In this document: piece by piece, positions 1 to 12,700 of the stretch
How positions within the stretch are numbered: position 1 is the stretch's first letter
Layout: each line of letters opens with the position of its first letter
Source of the DNA: Leptasterias polaris
Lineage: Eukaryota > Echinodermata > Asteroidea > Forcipulatida > Asteriidae
Assembly: GCA_037783415.1 (NCBI GenBank)
Contig: JAZGTN010000006.1
Coordinates: 1,302,001 to 1,366,000, forward strand
Direction of reading: 5' to 3'
DNA: 64,000 nt
Program-made: the position numbers and the translations under genes
Notes under the pieces: generated by a model
The model's database searches: none
What the model was told of the DNA's origin: nothing
What the model saw: only the letters and a program-made list of their open reading frames with translations

Positions 1-687
1 AAACTTGTGGCTGTGATGTCACAAAAAGAAAGATCTAAATTGTCGAGTCTCATGGCCGTTATTGATCGGTTAGCAAAGCTTTTCAACAGGCAGTTCAGGA
101 AGCTATTGCTGCTGACTCCTAGATCTCTCGGGGGACAAAGCATTTAAAACAAAAAATGAAGAAGAGAAGGATGAGGATGTCAACAAGAAACTTCACCAGC
201 AACTCTAAAACATAAAACAACACTTTCAGGAAGTGTAAAGATAACATGCTACACACATACACCACAGAATGATAAGTGGGACCCATTTTAGTAGATCTTG
301 GATAAAGCTCTGGCTGAAAGCTACCACTTAGTGTGTTCAGTTATTAAAGGAGAACAAGTGAATTTCCTTTCTCTGAAAAAATAATCATCAGTCACTGCCA
401 TCAAACTCATTATATTGTGACGTAAACATTTTATACCTTGCTTTTGAGTATTTCAACTGATTTGCCAAGTTGTGTTTAAGGGAGTCGGCGGCAACAACAC
501 AGGTTTGCGAAAATCACACTCATTTTTTAGGAATGAGCCACTAACACAACACCTTTTTTTTTGAAAATTTGCAAGAACTTATACACTTTCCAAAATGTTA
601 GAACCTTTTTCCTTCAATGCACTGAAATGGGTCCCACGTGCACCAGGTTTACTCAAGACAGACTGAAGATAGCAGAAACCAATGTAC
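1..687. other. Start of next CELF intron; no exon recognised
   Basis: This should be the 5' part of the intron after exon 10. I see no RRM3-like translation on the minus strand. On the plus strand a frame is open from base 1 to TAA at 145-147, without recognisable similarity. Confidence 0.5.
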
Positions 688-759
688 CTGACATTCCACC
701 AAGTCCGAATCCAGACCCCATCCCTGACATGCAGGAACCAGTGTTACCCATCATGGCTC
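688..759 (-). CDS. CELF: CELF exon 10: Gly/Met-rich cassette
   Basis: The acceptor is CACTACACAG|GAGCC and the donor GTCAG|GTACAT, phase 1 to 1, 72 nt. It encodes [18 protein letters not shown] then LGGMSG, a low-complexity Gly/Met/Ser segment similar in style to the GMGNTG end of exon 8. It is the last exon visible. Skipping or inclusion would not alter the frame. The exons for RRM3 are expected beyond base 1. Confidence 0.72.
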
Positions 760-3700
760 CTGTGTAGTGGTGAGCAAGAGAGATAGAGAGAGAGAAAGAG
801 AAAGAGGCAGAAACTAGACTCAAAAACCTGGGAACCAGAATAATGTCAAAGTGAAGAATCACCGTAAATGAAAAAGTCCACCGCAATAAGAAAAAAATAA
901 AAGAAAAAGGGTAAGACTGGTGCATAGCAAAAATTGGCGTGTGAATAACTGAATTCGATTCTAAAAAGTAGTTGTGAAAGAAATAACTCAATGATTTTTT
1001 TTTTCTCTATATCAAACATTCTAGTTTTTTTCATTTTGGGTGAACATGTCTTTGTACTCCTTATACTCGGCAAAAAGTTCATCAGATGCTTCATTATAAA
1101 TTTGTCATAACAGAACAAATAAACATCATTCTCTGCTGTTGATAAAGACCCTCATTAAGCCATCCATTCCACCAGGGCTTCCTATTTTTCCTGACAAAAT
1201 GGTGCCGAATAGTAAGGCAGAATTTCACCGATACACCAAGAAAATGTGGCACAATCAACGGCCGCTGTAAATGGATCGGCTTTCCGGGACGTGAGAAATG
1301 GTCTGATCCTGTCAGTCTGACTGATTGGAAAGACGCTGGGGTGTTGCTCTGCACACCGAGCTAAATTGCCTCCATCACTCTATGTACTACGATCTTGACC
1401 CAGGCTAATTTTAATTACCTGCCTAACCCAGACTGCCGTCTGTAAGTTGGCCAGGTAAGTATATTTCTCTGATGAGACCAGAAAAAGTATGACAAAAATT
1501 GACTCTACCCGTTTTGTTGTTGTTGCTTTTTTTGCAGAACCGATAAGTTTCATTGAAGTTACTAGAAAAAATACTCTCTATCAAAAAGGTACATATTAAT
1601 AGCTTGACAAATAACCAAGCAGATTTAAACATTGTGTTTTGGGGTCTAGGCATTGAGAGATAGATCAGGAATCTTAGACTGTGTGCAGCATTTAAGTTGT
1701 AAACTACCCACAGGTATATCGTGCATTGTTACAACAGCAGACAAATGAATCTGAATTATTTCAAAAAATAAATCACACTGCCGAGTTATTCACTACCACA
1801 CAGGGAGGGGTTGTCAATCCAGGCTTGGGGTCACATTAGAGCAGTCTCAAATGAATTAAAAAAATTATAAAAATCCTGAAACAGTGTAAGCAGAGAGAAA
1901 AACAGACACAAAAACTCCTGACATGCTTTAGAGGGGGGACAAAAATCGTCAAATTGGCTATTAGAAGATGTTTCCCCAAAAACAATGCACTTGTGATTAC
2001 ATGCACAGACTCCTTGGTCTTCATAAATGTTAATTTTCCCACAGGCATTCTAAAAAAAAAATCGGGAAAAGCCCTTTCTCCAAGAATAGAGGCCTTGCCA
2101 ATCCTAAAATGTTTTGGCAAGTGCATATCTCCAACGATTTTTTACTCTTAGAAACAATTCTAACAGAGTTTTGGCCCTCTCAGGAACAAACAGAAGAGAA
2201 GTGAGTGAAATTATGAAAACAACCACAATAGCAAAACAAGACAACTGAATTGGTTTTAATGTTATTGGGGAGACAGAATGTGCAACCAAAGAAGCGGTGA
2301 TATTTTATGAATTAATAAAATGTTACATTTGTGCCAGATTAAGAGAGAATTCTGAATGTTATTTTCTCAAATTTTACAGCATAACAATTTGCGTAATTTC
2401 AAATGCTCATTCTTGTGCTTAATTACGATTCAAATTCATAGAGTTGACAAACACATAATGTCCTGTGCAAAAAAATCCCCTGGTAAGATTGTTCCCTTTT
2501 AAAATAAATTTTAACACTCTACTTTTCAATAACAAACCAATGAAAAATCCATCAACTGATTGTGTTATTGAGAAGCCATTTTGTGCACGTTCATGTTGTG
2601 TTTTGTTTTTCGCTTTGGGAATCACTTGTTTTTTCAAAGAACATTTGTTTTCTTCTCAGGACAATAGACTGTGCAAGTCTTGCGCAAATTCATTCGAGTT
2701 TAACGTGTGTTGCGATTCTGTTTCTTCAAATACTTTAGTTTAATATAGTTCAGGGCTATAAAAGTTGTATCATACTGTTGGGAAAGTAACATTTTGAAAT
2801 ATATGAAAGTAAAATAAATTTAAAAAATCAACACAGAAAACCTGAGAATAAGGCTTGATCTATGTTTCCGGTTACTTGTAACCAATTTAGATTTTGCCCA
2901 ACTGACGCTCATGTTGTCACTAAACCCATGTAAAGGTCACACAAATTCAAGCCCGATTGGCAACTGGGGTTTAAGATCCTAGTCCCAAGTTTAAATTTTG
3001 TTTCAATGTCAAGTTAAACACATTATTTGCATTTATGTAAAAATAGAAATTGTATTTATAACAAATTGCTATGGGTTTTTTTGTTTCAAGAGTTTTGTGT
3101 GAATAGAATTTAAAGAGACGATTTGATTTGATACAAAAATATAGTGTTTTTTCAAGTTGTTTTCTCAATATGCGGGAGACTTGCACGATCTACACAGGTT
3201 TTCCTTGGCTACTGTTACCGATTATGTATATTGTACCTTTAAGCAACGTTTACTGCTTTTACAAACTCTAGAACACTGGGACCAAGTTCAAAGGGTGTAC
3301 ACCTCACATTGCATTGACGAAACAGGACATGCACATAAGCATTCACACATTGTAATTTAAGCTTGGCAAAAAGGCCGCCAGCATCAAAACATTTGTAGAG
3401 TAGATCTATACATATCCTTAAATGTATGGTCATGGATTGGCAAGTAATCCAAAAAATGTATGACCATGGAAGCTTAGGTAGTGAGAAGCACTTCAGGTGT
3501 TGGTAGTATAAATATTTTGAGAAAGAATTCCCTTCAAAGTAATATGGTTTGGATAATTTTTTTTACTGAAAAGCATTTGAATCTGAGGATCGATTCAAGC
3601 AATTAATCGTTTCGAAGATTCCCGAGGGTTGGTGTCCATTCCCGAATGCTGTTGGTACCCGCTGTGACTGTTTCTATGCTGTTTTTTCAGCAAGTAGATA

Positions 3701-6700
3701 CTGTATTTAGTCAAAACTTTTACATGTGACTTTTATAGTAACTTTCTTTTATAATTTTGCCTATAAATCAGCATTAAGTTGACAAAAACCAATCTATGAC
3801 CGTACCTTTAAATCAGTCCCGCATTAAAGTTTCACAATCACATTACATGTATATGAGGTTTTTTTAAGAATCGGTGTCATAGACAAATATCAATGAAACT
3901 GAGATGTGACCATACCCCACAATTCTAAAAGACTGGTTAAGTTTCCGACATCAAACTATTGTACTTTTAGAATTGGGTGCAAATGGGGGTGCAAATGGGC
4001 GAACAAATTTTACTGATGATATTTCTCCATACCCATCTGGATAGAGTTTGGAAAAATCTACACACGCTTATGTCAATGTCCACAGAAAATGTTTAGGCAA
4101 AACAATGTAAATATGGCAGCGGGAAAAAGTCCCATTACAAAAACAAGTTGAACACTCAAGGATGAGCAGCAATTCACAGCAATAAAAAGAAGAAAACCTA
4201 CGTGTTTGGGGTTCATGAAGAAGAGCGGAACGTGCAGTGACAGCTGGCTGGGGGGGATACATCCCTAAAAATGCAAATGAATGTAAATTACATGCAAATG
4301 AATGGTAAGTACATGCAAATGATCGTCGCCGACATGCAGATGTAAGTAAACTAGATGCAAAAGTATGTAAATAATGAAATCATGTTTTAAAAGCAGTTTT
4401 CAAAGCATTAAAAAATTGCAGAGAAGACATTTTAAAGCAGAAAGTAAGCAAATCGGAACACCAAGTTAGGGTTTTTGTTCAATCTGAAGTCAGAATTTAG
4501 TGGTGACAGATTCAGTGCGTGGATTACTGTTAAAACAAAATTTGGCACTTAGACATTTTTTAAAAGAAAGAGATTTAGAGTTAACATTGTTTAAACTAGA
4601 CAAAGTGTAAAAAAAAATTGAACAAAACAAAGAAAAAACACACTCCCAAAGAGGTCCACCAGGGATTTTTATAAACGCAATTTTTAAAACGGATCCCTCT
4701 CCTTTAGTATAACTAGGCAACGTTTTTTTTCATGCAAGTCGTATATAAACCAACAGCCAATTCATGAAAATAAAAACTAAACCAACCAACCAAACAAATT
4801 AACAAAAAACAAGAACAAATGAATAAACCAATAAATAAATGATCACATCAAACAAAATACTCAAAAGAAACTGTGCCCAACTTCCCAGGAAATTAATTTA
4901 AAGTCCAACCAATCACATCACAGCAACTACTACTCATGCATGCAAATCTATGTAACTCATTTGCATGTGATGCATAAAACATGATGAATGATGGATTGAG
5001 GGTTGCAACCTTTTAATGCTTGTAGGCCCAACAGTCCTGAGATATTGCTAGAGTTTGCCGCGCTTGAGCCTGTGCCTGTATGGAAAGAAATCAGTGGGCA
5101 TGGAGACACTCAAAACATTACCAGGGTGGCACACCATTTTCTTATAAATCTTGAAGACACAGATTTCAATAATCCTGCTGGTACATGTACATGTATGTGT
5201 TCCTCCAATCTAGCAAAAACCATACCCGCTTCACATGGAATGGCTCCGAAAAGCCCCAAGGAATTCATTATCTACTTATTTTTGCTGTTGAGAGGATTAA
5301 AGGTATTCTACAGAATTGGTAAAGATAAAAAACATTATTCATTAATTTTAGACTGAAAGCTTACTGATCATGAGGTTCATACTAGAACCATTTTTTTCTG
5401 TAAAAATATTTGCCTCTGAAATGAAGTCTGATTCGAGAAAACTGTATCAGAAAACCTTAAAAACAACAACCTGATTTTGGTTGTTACAATTAAATTTAAG
5501 GACGATGTGTTTACATGCTGAAAACTGTGCATGGTTTTTCACTTTTTTCTCCTGACTCACACAACGGATTAAGCCCAGATTTTCACATGTTTGTTATTTC
5601 ATGTATATGGTTGATTAATCACACAAAACATGAACACTGTCTGCGACTATTTTGTCAGCTCTACAAATCCTGCATAACACCTTTAACAAAATAATAATTA
5701 TAATTATCATATATTTTTTTATTGATTTTTTTATTTTATTTTCCTTTTGTTTTGCCAGTAAAGAAGTGTAATAATTAAAAAAAACAAAAAAAAAACCCAA
5801 CCCAACATTGTGTGTTGTGGAGATCCACACACCCTCTGATGACAATGTCATTATATTGCCTTCACAATTCACACTTGCTTTTGCAGCCATGAAACCAAGG
5901 AATTCAAGGGGGGGCGGGGGGTAAAATTGTACTGATCTGTCCCAGTCACTGGAGCTAAGAGTAGCATGAATGGATGCACACAACATATCCACTGACCAAC
6001 AGGATTGTACAGACTATAATACCAGACCTCTAAATAATCTAAACAGATGGTCGAGATTGACTGCAATTTGTGTGGGTATACATGCACATTGTAAAACTGA
6101 TAAATGAATGATTGGGTAGTATCAATGAAAGATTCATGGGAAACTAGCTTGTACAAATTAAAGATTCATTCACTGGAATTGAGTGGAGTTTTTTTCTTTA
6201 AGTGAAGCAATTTAGTCATGATTTGGTTATACATGAATGATCTCATACAGGTACATGCCTGTTTGGTTATGATTCTAATGTCCAAATGGAATAGCAATAA
6301 ATATTTTAACAACTATTATAAAAAAGCAACAAAAAAATTCCTGCTCAAGGGTAGGACAAGGCTGCCAACATTTGCATCTTGCAATCAGGGAGATTTTGTA
6401 CTAAATAATTATTTCGAATTTCATTCAGCATAATAGGGAAAAAGTTTCCTTGAGCATGGAGATTTTTTTCAAATTCTTTCATCAGAACATGGAAAGATTG
6501 GTTCATTTTCAGGGGGTTTCTGCAGAATCAGGGAGAGTGGGCAGCTCTTGTAGGAGTGAAAATATATTGTTTAATTTTTTAATTAACTGAATAGGATTGT
6601 TTTAACTGCTTGTACCAACATATCAAATGATGAGACTAACTGAAACAGGGTGTTGGCCAACATTAAAATGGATTTGAAAAGCAGGGTTAGGGTTCAAAGT

Positions 6701-9700
6701 GTGATTCATAGGTAGGATTAAAGAAAATCAAACCACCACTAAGAAACACCTGAAGAAACAGATGACCACTGAGTAGGTAATTTCAGGAAATGGACTTCTA
6801 TTAAATGCTTGGTCTAAGCTGCGAGGGCAGGTAAAGATGATGGTTTGATTAGGCTTTAAGGACATTTCTGCCTTCTTGTTTCAAAAAGCAACCTCCAACA
6901 ATTTTGGTAGGAGTAAATGAAGGACAGGAAAAAAAGGAGGGAAGGAAAAAAAGGAGGGAGAAAAAAAAAGGGCCAGCAGGACCAAAATAATTTCCAGCAT
7001 CTTTATCAACCGCACATTGGGGCCATCTTATTTTATTGCAATAGAAACTACAATAGAATCACATGATGACAGACTAACAAAGACACAGGGGGAGGGGGGG
7101 GGGAATAATACAACAACATAAAAAATAATATCCCATACAAAGACTTTTGGAGATTGTTTCGGAAAGTGAAGCTAAATAAAAAAGTATGGTTACAGAATTC
7201 ACTACTTGTCTGACAATGGAGTGTTGGGGAGGGGGGGGGGGGGGGAGTGCTGAAGACACTGACAGACAAACCAACCTGAAACAAACTGACAAACACAAGA
7301 TAATATAACAACACAAGGGAAGAAGAGAGACAACTATGATGGATAAAGAGGTGCTGAAAAAAGGGCATGAATAAATGACAACAACCAAAACAAAAACAAC
7401 CACGAACAAAAACAGAAACACAAAAACCTGGGACCAAATAGGAACAAACAGAAAAGCAGCAAGACTGCAGCTACAGAGACCAGACCTAAGCAGACAGACA
7501 GGCAGACAGCCTTATCACAAGCTGAAAAGACAAACAGACAGGCCTGCACACTATAAAGTAAAGTGGACCCAATAGGAACTGACAAACAATCCAAACAGGA
7601 AGGAACAAAAAGGACAGATCTTAACCCAAAGACAGACTTGAGACTTAGACAAGCAATAGAATCCTGAAATTGGGGGGGGGGGGGGGGGGGGGAAATAAAA
7701 AAATTGAAGAAAGAAAGAAAAAACCTGCCATTGACAAACACTAACGAATCAACATACACAAATGGACTTTAAAAGCATGGACAAATATACATCCCTAAAA
7801 ACTGAACTGTAAAAAAGACAAAATTAATGGTAAAAACACACACAAATAGGCTTTATTTTTTCTCCCCACAAAACTAATACAGACCTAGACAGACTCACTC
7901 AACAAACTGAAATGAACAATGACAATACAAACATACCAACACACAGGTACCCTTGAGCTAGTCTCCCTACATGTTAAACACTGGTAAACGAGCAGACGGA
8001 TTAAACAGACAACCCTAGCAGCGGAAACCCACAAACAAACCGACAATGACACATACAAACAGACTTAAACCATAGAGCAAGGACTCTTGCTCTATGCTTA
8101 AACACAGACAGGACTTGAACTTGTCTTCTAGCATTGTGTCTAGCATGCGAAAACTGACAAACAAGCAAAGAGACCGAGTAAAAACCAGAAACAAAGTGAG
8201 ACGGAGAAATCAGAGAGATCAGAGAGACCAGAAGAGGGACAAACAGACTTGAACAGACTCACAGACAGACAAGTAACGAGCAATAACAGAACAGAAGATT
8301 GACACACTCCCAACGGCCTGAAAAACACAAAATCAGCGACAGACAAACATGTAGAAACAAACTCAAAAACAGACTGACCAAACTTATAGGATTTACAGTC
8401 ACAGTGATGGACAGACAAATGACCGCGGAGATATTTCTTAATCAAAAATAAATAAATAAAAAAAAACAAGTATCTACCACACACAAATATGAAATTCTCC
8501 CAAATGAGTGACAGGAATTTAAAATTATTTGTAAATTAACATGTGCATGAAATAATAACAAACACTGAGACAATATGAAGGGTAATCAATTTGCAAGCTA
8601 AGCCTACACCAAAAACTGGCAGACAACTTCAGCCTCAGCTAAGTTGAAATTTCTGATGAGAAAATATAAAATCATCGTCAGTATTAGTTTGTGTCTTAAC
8701 GTCCTGCCTTTCTCACTCATTCATTTTGAAAGAGCGCCGTGTCTGAAACGGGGGAAAGGGGACTTGCCTACAGGGAAAATTGACACCCGTTCTGTTGGCA
8801 CTGGTAAAATGGATGGCATAGTCTTCCATTATTTGTGAAAATAATTTCTCTGAATTTCAAGAAGGGGGATTGAATCTGGGTTTTGTTTTTCTTTAAAAGT
8901 TGATCTTCAATTTCTTTGAATGAATTAAAAAACACTTTGTACTTGAAAGATTTGTAACTTCAATGTTTGTTATTTTTCTTATACTATATAATACTTCATT
9001 ACAATTTGGTTTGTTGAAAGAAGTACATAATTTGGAGTCAATGTTAATCTTCCAAACCATGCAGACTGATTGCCTGACAGCCCTGGATACCAGTGACAAC
9101 ACAGAGGGCGCTGTTCTACTTGCATGAAACACAACATGTTGTTAATGATTTTAACCTTGAGTTCCAGACTGCATTCCGCCCATAAAGGGGCCGCCACTAC
9201 CACTAGCGCCTTGGTTGCTAAAGGAGCTAGTATCGGGCTGGTTGTTGCCATAGGAATCATTCCCTCCCTGGTTGCCAAAGGAACCATTAGCGCTCTGGTT
9301 GCCATAGGAACCAGGTCCTCCTTGGTTGCCAAATGAACTATTACCTGTACGGTTGGCGCCTGAGGAATTAGCACCTGGAAACAACGAAACAAACGAAAGA
9401 CATGCACAACAACATACACAAGAACAGGGGTCGACGTATTTCATCAAATCTGTCTATTGTTCGATAATTTGGGACTCCTTTGTAAAATGTGAACAGTTGC
9501 TGCAAGCTTAATTTACAGGTTGTCTTGACACCATAGAAGCGAGTGTAGCACAAAGGAGCGATTATTCACTCCCAATGCACTTCACAGGTAATTGGTTTTG
9601 GTCTGCAGTCAACAGCTCTAACACTCAGTTTGAATGGGGGGGAGGCTATTACTCAAAACAAATGGTAGAGATTCTGAAAGAATTAATCAGAATGTACAGG

Positions 9701-12700
9701 ATGAGGCTCCAAGACCTTAGAAAATGCTGCGGTAGAAATGAATTGAAACATCGACCACTGTTTTTGAACAATCTGCAAACAAAAACGTCAGTTGAAATAT
9801 AGTAAGGCCACTCTATACATTCAGAACACTGTAAAAAAAAAAAACCCCAATAACAAACAATACGGTCAAAATGTAACACACAGTTGTTGCAAGTTATTCC
9901 TTTTCTTATTTACCAACACAGAAACATGTAATAACTTATGTAGACACAAGTACAATTGGCTCATGACAGAGCTCTGATTGTGTTGGAGGAATGGCAAAAA
10001 GGATGGTTTTGAAAGTACATTTTCAGGAAACGTATTGTAATAACATCACAATGTGAAGAAAATGCAAAAATAATGCACATTACGTTTCTCACAAGCACCT
10101 TCAGAAACTTTTGTCTGAAATGCTTAACAATCTCCTCCTCTCGTGAAGGAGCAAATGAACTTTTATTATCCAATAGGAGAAGTCGTCCTTTTTTGAGACC
10201 GACCGACAAATCCAACAAGTGAGAAGTCAATTTAATGTCTCCAGATATTGCGATAAATTTATGTCAGGTGTAACTTAGTACTGTCGTGATTATATTCCAA
10301 TTACTGATCTTGTACCCTGCCTTCATCAGGCAAGCCTACAACTTGAACATGTGTATTTCAATAATCAGTCAGGACGCTTTGCTTATAAATTCTTAACCAA
10401 GGACACAAAACAACAAATCTGGATTCCCTAGTAGTTAAAAACAAAATATTTTAAGAATATGTACACATCTCTGGTAAGGCAATTTTTTTTTTTATTACTT
10501 GGATTACGGAATCGCCGCCCGAAAAAATCGTGTTTTGGAAAAAAATTAAAAAAATCCCCGCCCAAAAAATTCAATTTTGTGTTGAAAAAAAAAAAAACAA
10601 ACCCGATCCAAAGGGCATTTCACATCTTATTTATGCACACCTTGTCCATTGGTACACACCAAATTAAAAAAATCCACTCGAAAAGTGCCGCGAAACTCTG
10701 ACCACATTGCGACCACATTGCGATCACAATGTACACAACGCACGATCCCGCGTGCGACACACACAAGCATAATCTTTTCCAATTTACAGGCTTGTAGTCT
10801 TCGCTATTTCGTTACTGTTCGTGCAACAATAAATGTAAGAAAATTTTAACGCTAGAGGGCGTTTCACAACAATGCGATAGAGCGAAAGCAATCGCCCTCT
10901 ATTAATGAAATTGCGCTATAGCATACAAAAACCAGTTACAAACGCCTTGAACAAATAATTAACCTGTCTGCGCATGCTCAGCAAAAGCGGTTATTCCCCG
11001 ACATTGCAATAACATTATTCGCTGGTGTGCGCTTAACCTATCTAAATAGCATTGTTGTTGCTGGTACTCACGCACATTCCGTCGGCAGCATGGTCAAAAC
11101 AGAGCACACTTCCGTGGAAATTTTAGCTTGTTCTACAAAAATACAGAACGTTCCGGCTTCATTCTACAAAAATTACCACTTTAGGATAGAGTATTTAACT
11201 GTATAATGTAAGATTTTCTCTTTCTATTTTAGTTTTGTTTTGTTGTATTTTGGGGTTTTTTTTGCGGGTTGATTGCGCTCAGAATTTTGTTCTCGAATTT
11301 CCGGCTAGTGAAAAATTGTGCGAGCTAGAAACGTACTGTTATGTTGACAAGCCCGGCCGTTTAGTCAAGTGAAAAAGTTAGCGCAAGGCCTTATATTTAC
11401 CAATGGAGGTCTATATAGTTTACATTCGTTTTAGAAGCCGCCCGCGTGCCTTCTTTTTTTCGTTTTTTGGGGGTTTTTTTTCCCCCGCCCCGCCCGATTT
11501 TGTGAGCTGGAAAATCCGTAATCCCGGCCATGTTTTTTTTTTTTCCCCCATTCCCCGCTCATATTTGTTGCTTAGAAATCCGTAATCCAAGTATTCAAGA
11601 ATAAATGGCCTAAACATGAATTAATACTCAACAAGAAGTAAATGTAGACGTAAACAATTTCTTTCTCTATTATTTGTTTTCCTCAATAAAACTCACTGAG
11701 TGTACTTGAATTTTTTAGTACAGAATGAAAGACTTTGAGCATTTGATTCCATATTTAGTAATTTCAAACTGTCTCTGTTATGTCTATTTACACTTTGTGC
11801 TCAATAAACCCAACATTATTACTGGCACATGATGTTGCCCTGTGTTGAAGGCAAACTGTTAGCATAGACCTTTCTATTGCAACGCCACAGCCAGAGTTTT
11901 TGCCAACCGATGTTGGGGAAACTATGGGAAGCCATAAATGCAAAGCAAATACAGACAGCCACAGTTTGTAACAATGTTACACAAATATTCATATATAGTA
12001 TTGAATTTGTTGGAAACAAAGCAACCAATCACAGGAGGTATTTTATTTTATTGAAAGTTTGCAGAAAATGTTGAATTTGGTCTCAACATCTGTTTTGCTA
12101 ACATTCGGTCGTCCATGCCAACCAGCGCGGATTGCTTACCAACAATAGAAAGGTCTATAATCTGCCTCAAGCAGAGTTGCTACCTCCATGGTTCAATAGA
12201 GAGAATTCCGTGAAGGAGACTTTTATAACATATTTCTAGATATTTATATTTACTATCGTTCACTCAAGTATCAATCTTTTCAGATGAATGCTTCCCACAG
12301 ATGACTTCTTATGTCTTGAAACAAATTCTACAGACAATAACTCCCCATCAAACGAGGGGGTAACTTATATTTAAAACACTGAAGAAAATACATTAAGAAG
12401 AAGAATAACACATAAGATGTGGGAGTTGAGAATCAGCCCTAGGCCATAATGACAGCAGATATTCACATGATAATTGTGGATAGGAACATAAACTCCGTCT
12501 GGAAAAACAACATGATACAATTACACCACAAACACGCGCACACACATACACCCACACCCCCACACCATTTGGCACCTAAACGTAAAAATAAAAATATGAC
12601 GACATATTGATATTCTGTACAAACAAACACCGCATAGAGTTTGAGAGCTGTTGGGAAAAACAGTTACAAGGAGGAATGAAAACATGAAATTATGAAACAG

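Larger units (their letters stand above)
7250..8480 (+). repeat. Low-complexity ACAGAC/CAAACA-rich tract
   Basis: Imperfect repeats such as CAGACAGACAGGCAGACAG, ACAAACAGACAGG and GACAAACAAGC recur over more than 1 kb; the top strand is rich in A, C and G and poor in T. The apparent Cys/Leu/Val-rich reverse frames are composition artefacts. Confidence 0.7.
760..9155 (-). other. CELF intron 9 (8.4 kb), repeat-bearing
   Basis: Contains one copy of dispersed repeat family I (3421-3738), a 21-bp minisatellite with octamer motifs (4271-4375), several oligo-G tracts (around 7087, 7229 and 7672-7692), a long ACAGAC-type low-complexity block (about 7250-8480) and an 11-bp hairpin (8071-8096). Open frames here are short and without recognisable domains. 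Confidence 0.75.

Noticed and set aside
1..147. Plus-strand frame open from the window start to TAA
   Set aside because: Only 48 codons, no similarity recognised; another frame of the same stretch ends in a plausible-looking AVQEAIAADS and stop, but there is nothing to choose between them.
7048..7759. Several Cys/Leu/Val/Phe-rich frames on the minus strand
   Set aside because: They reflect the reverse of an ACAGAC-type low-complexity tract and poly-G runs; no domain and no supporting splice sites.
9124..9336. Repetitive Ala/Val-rich frame on the plus strand
   Set aside because: It is the antisense shadow of the repeat-bearing CELF exon 9.
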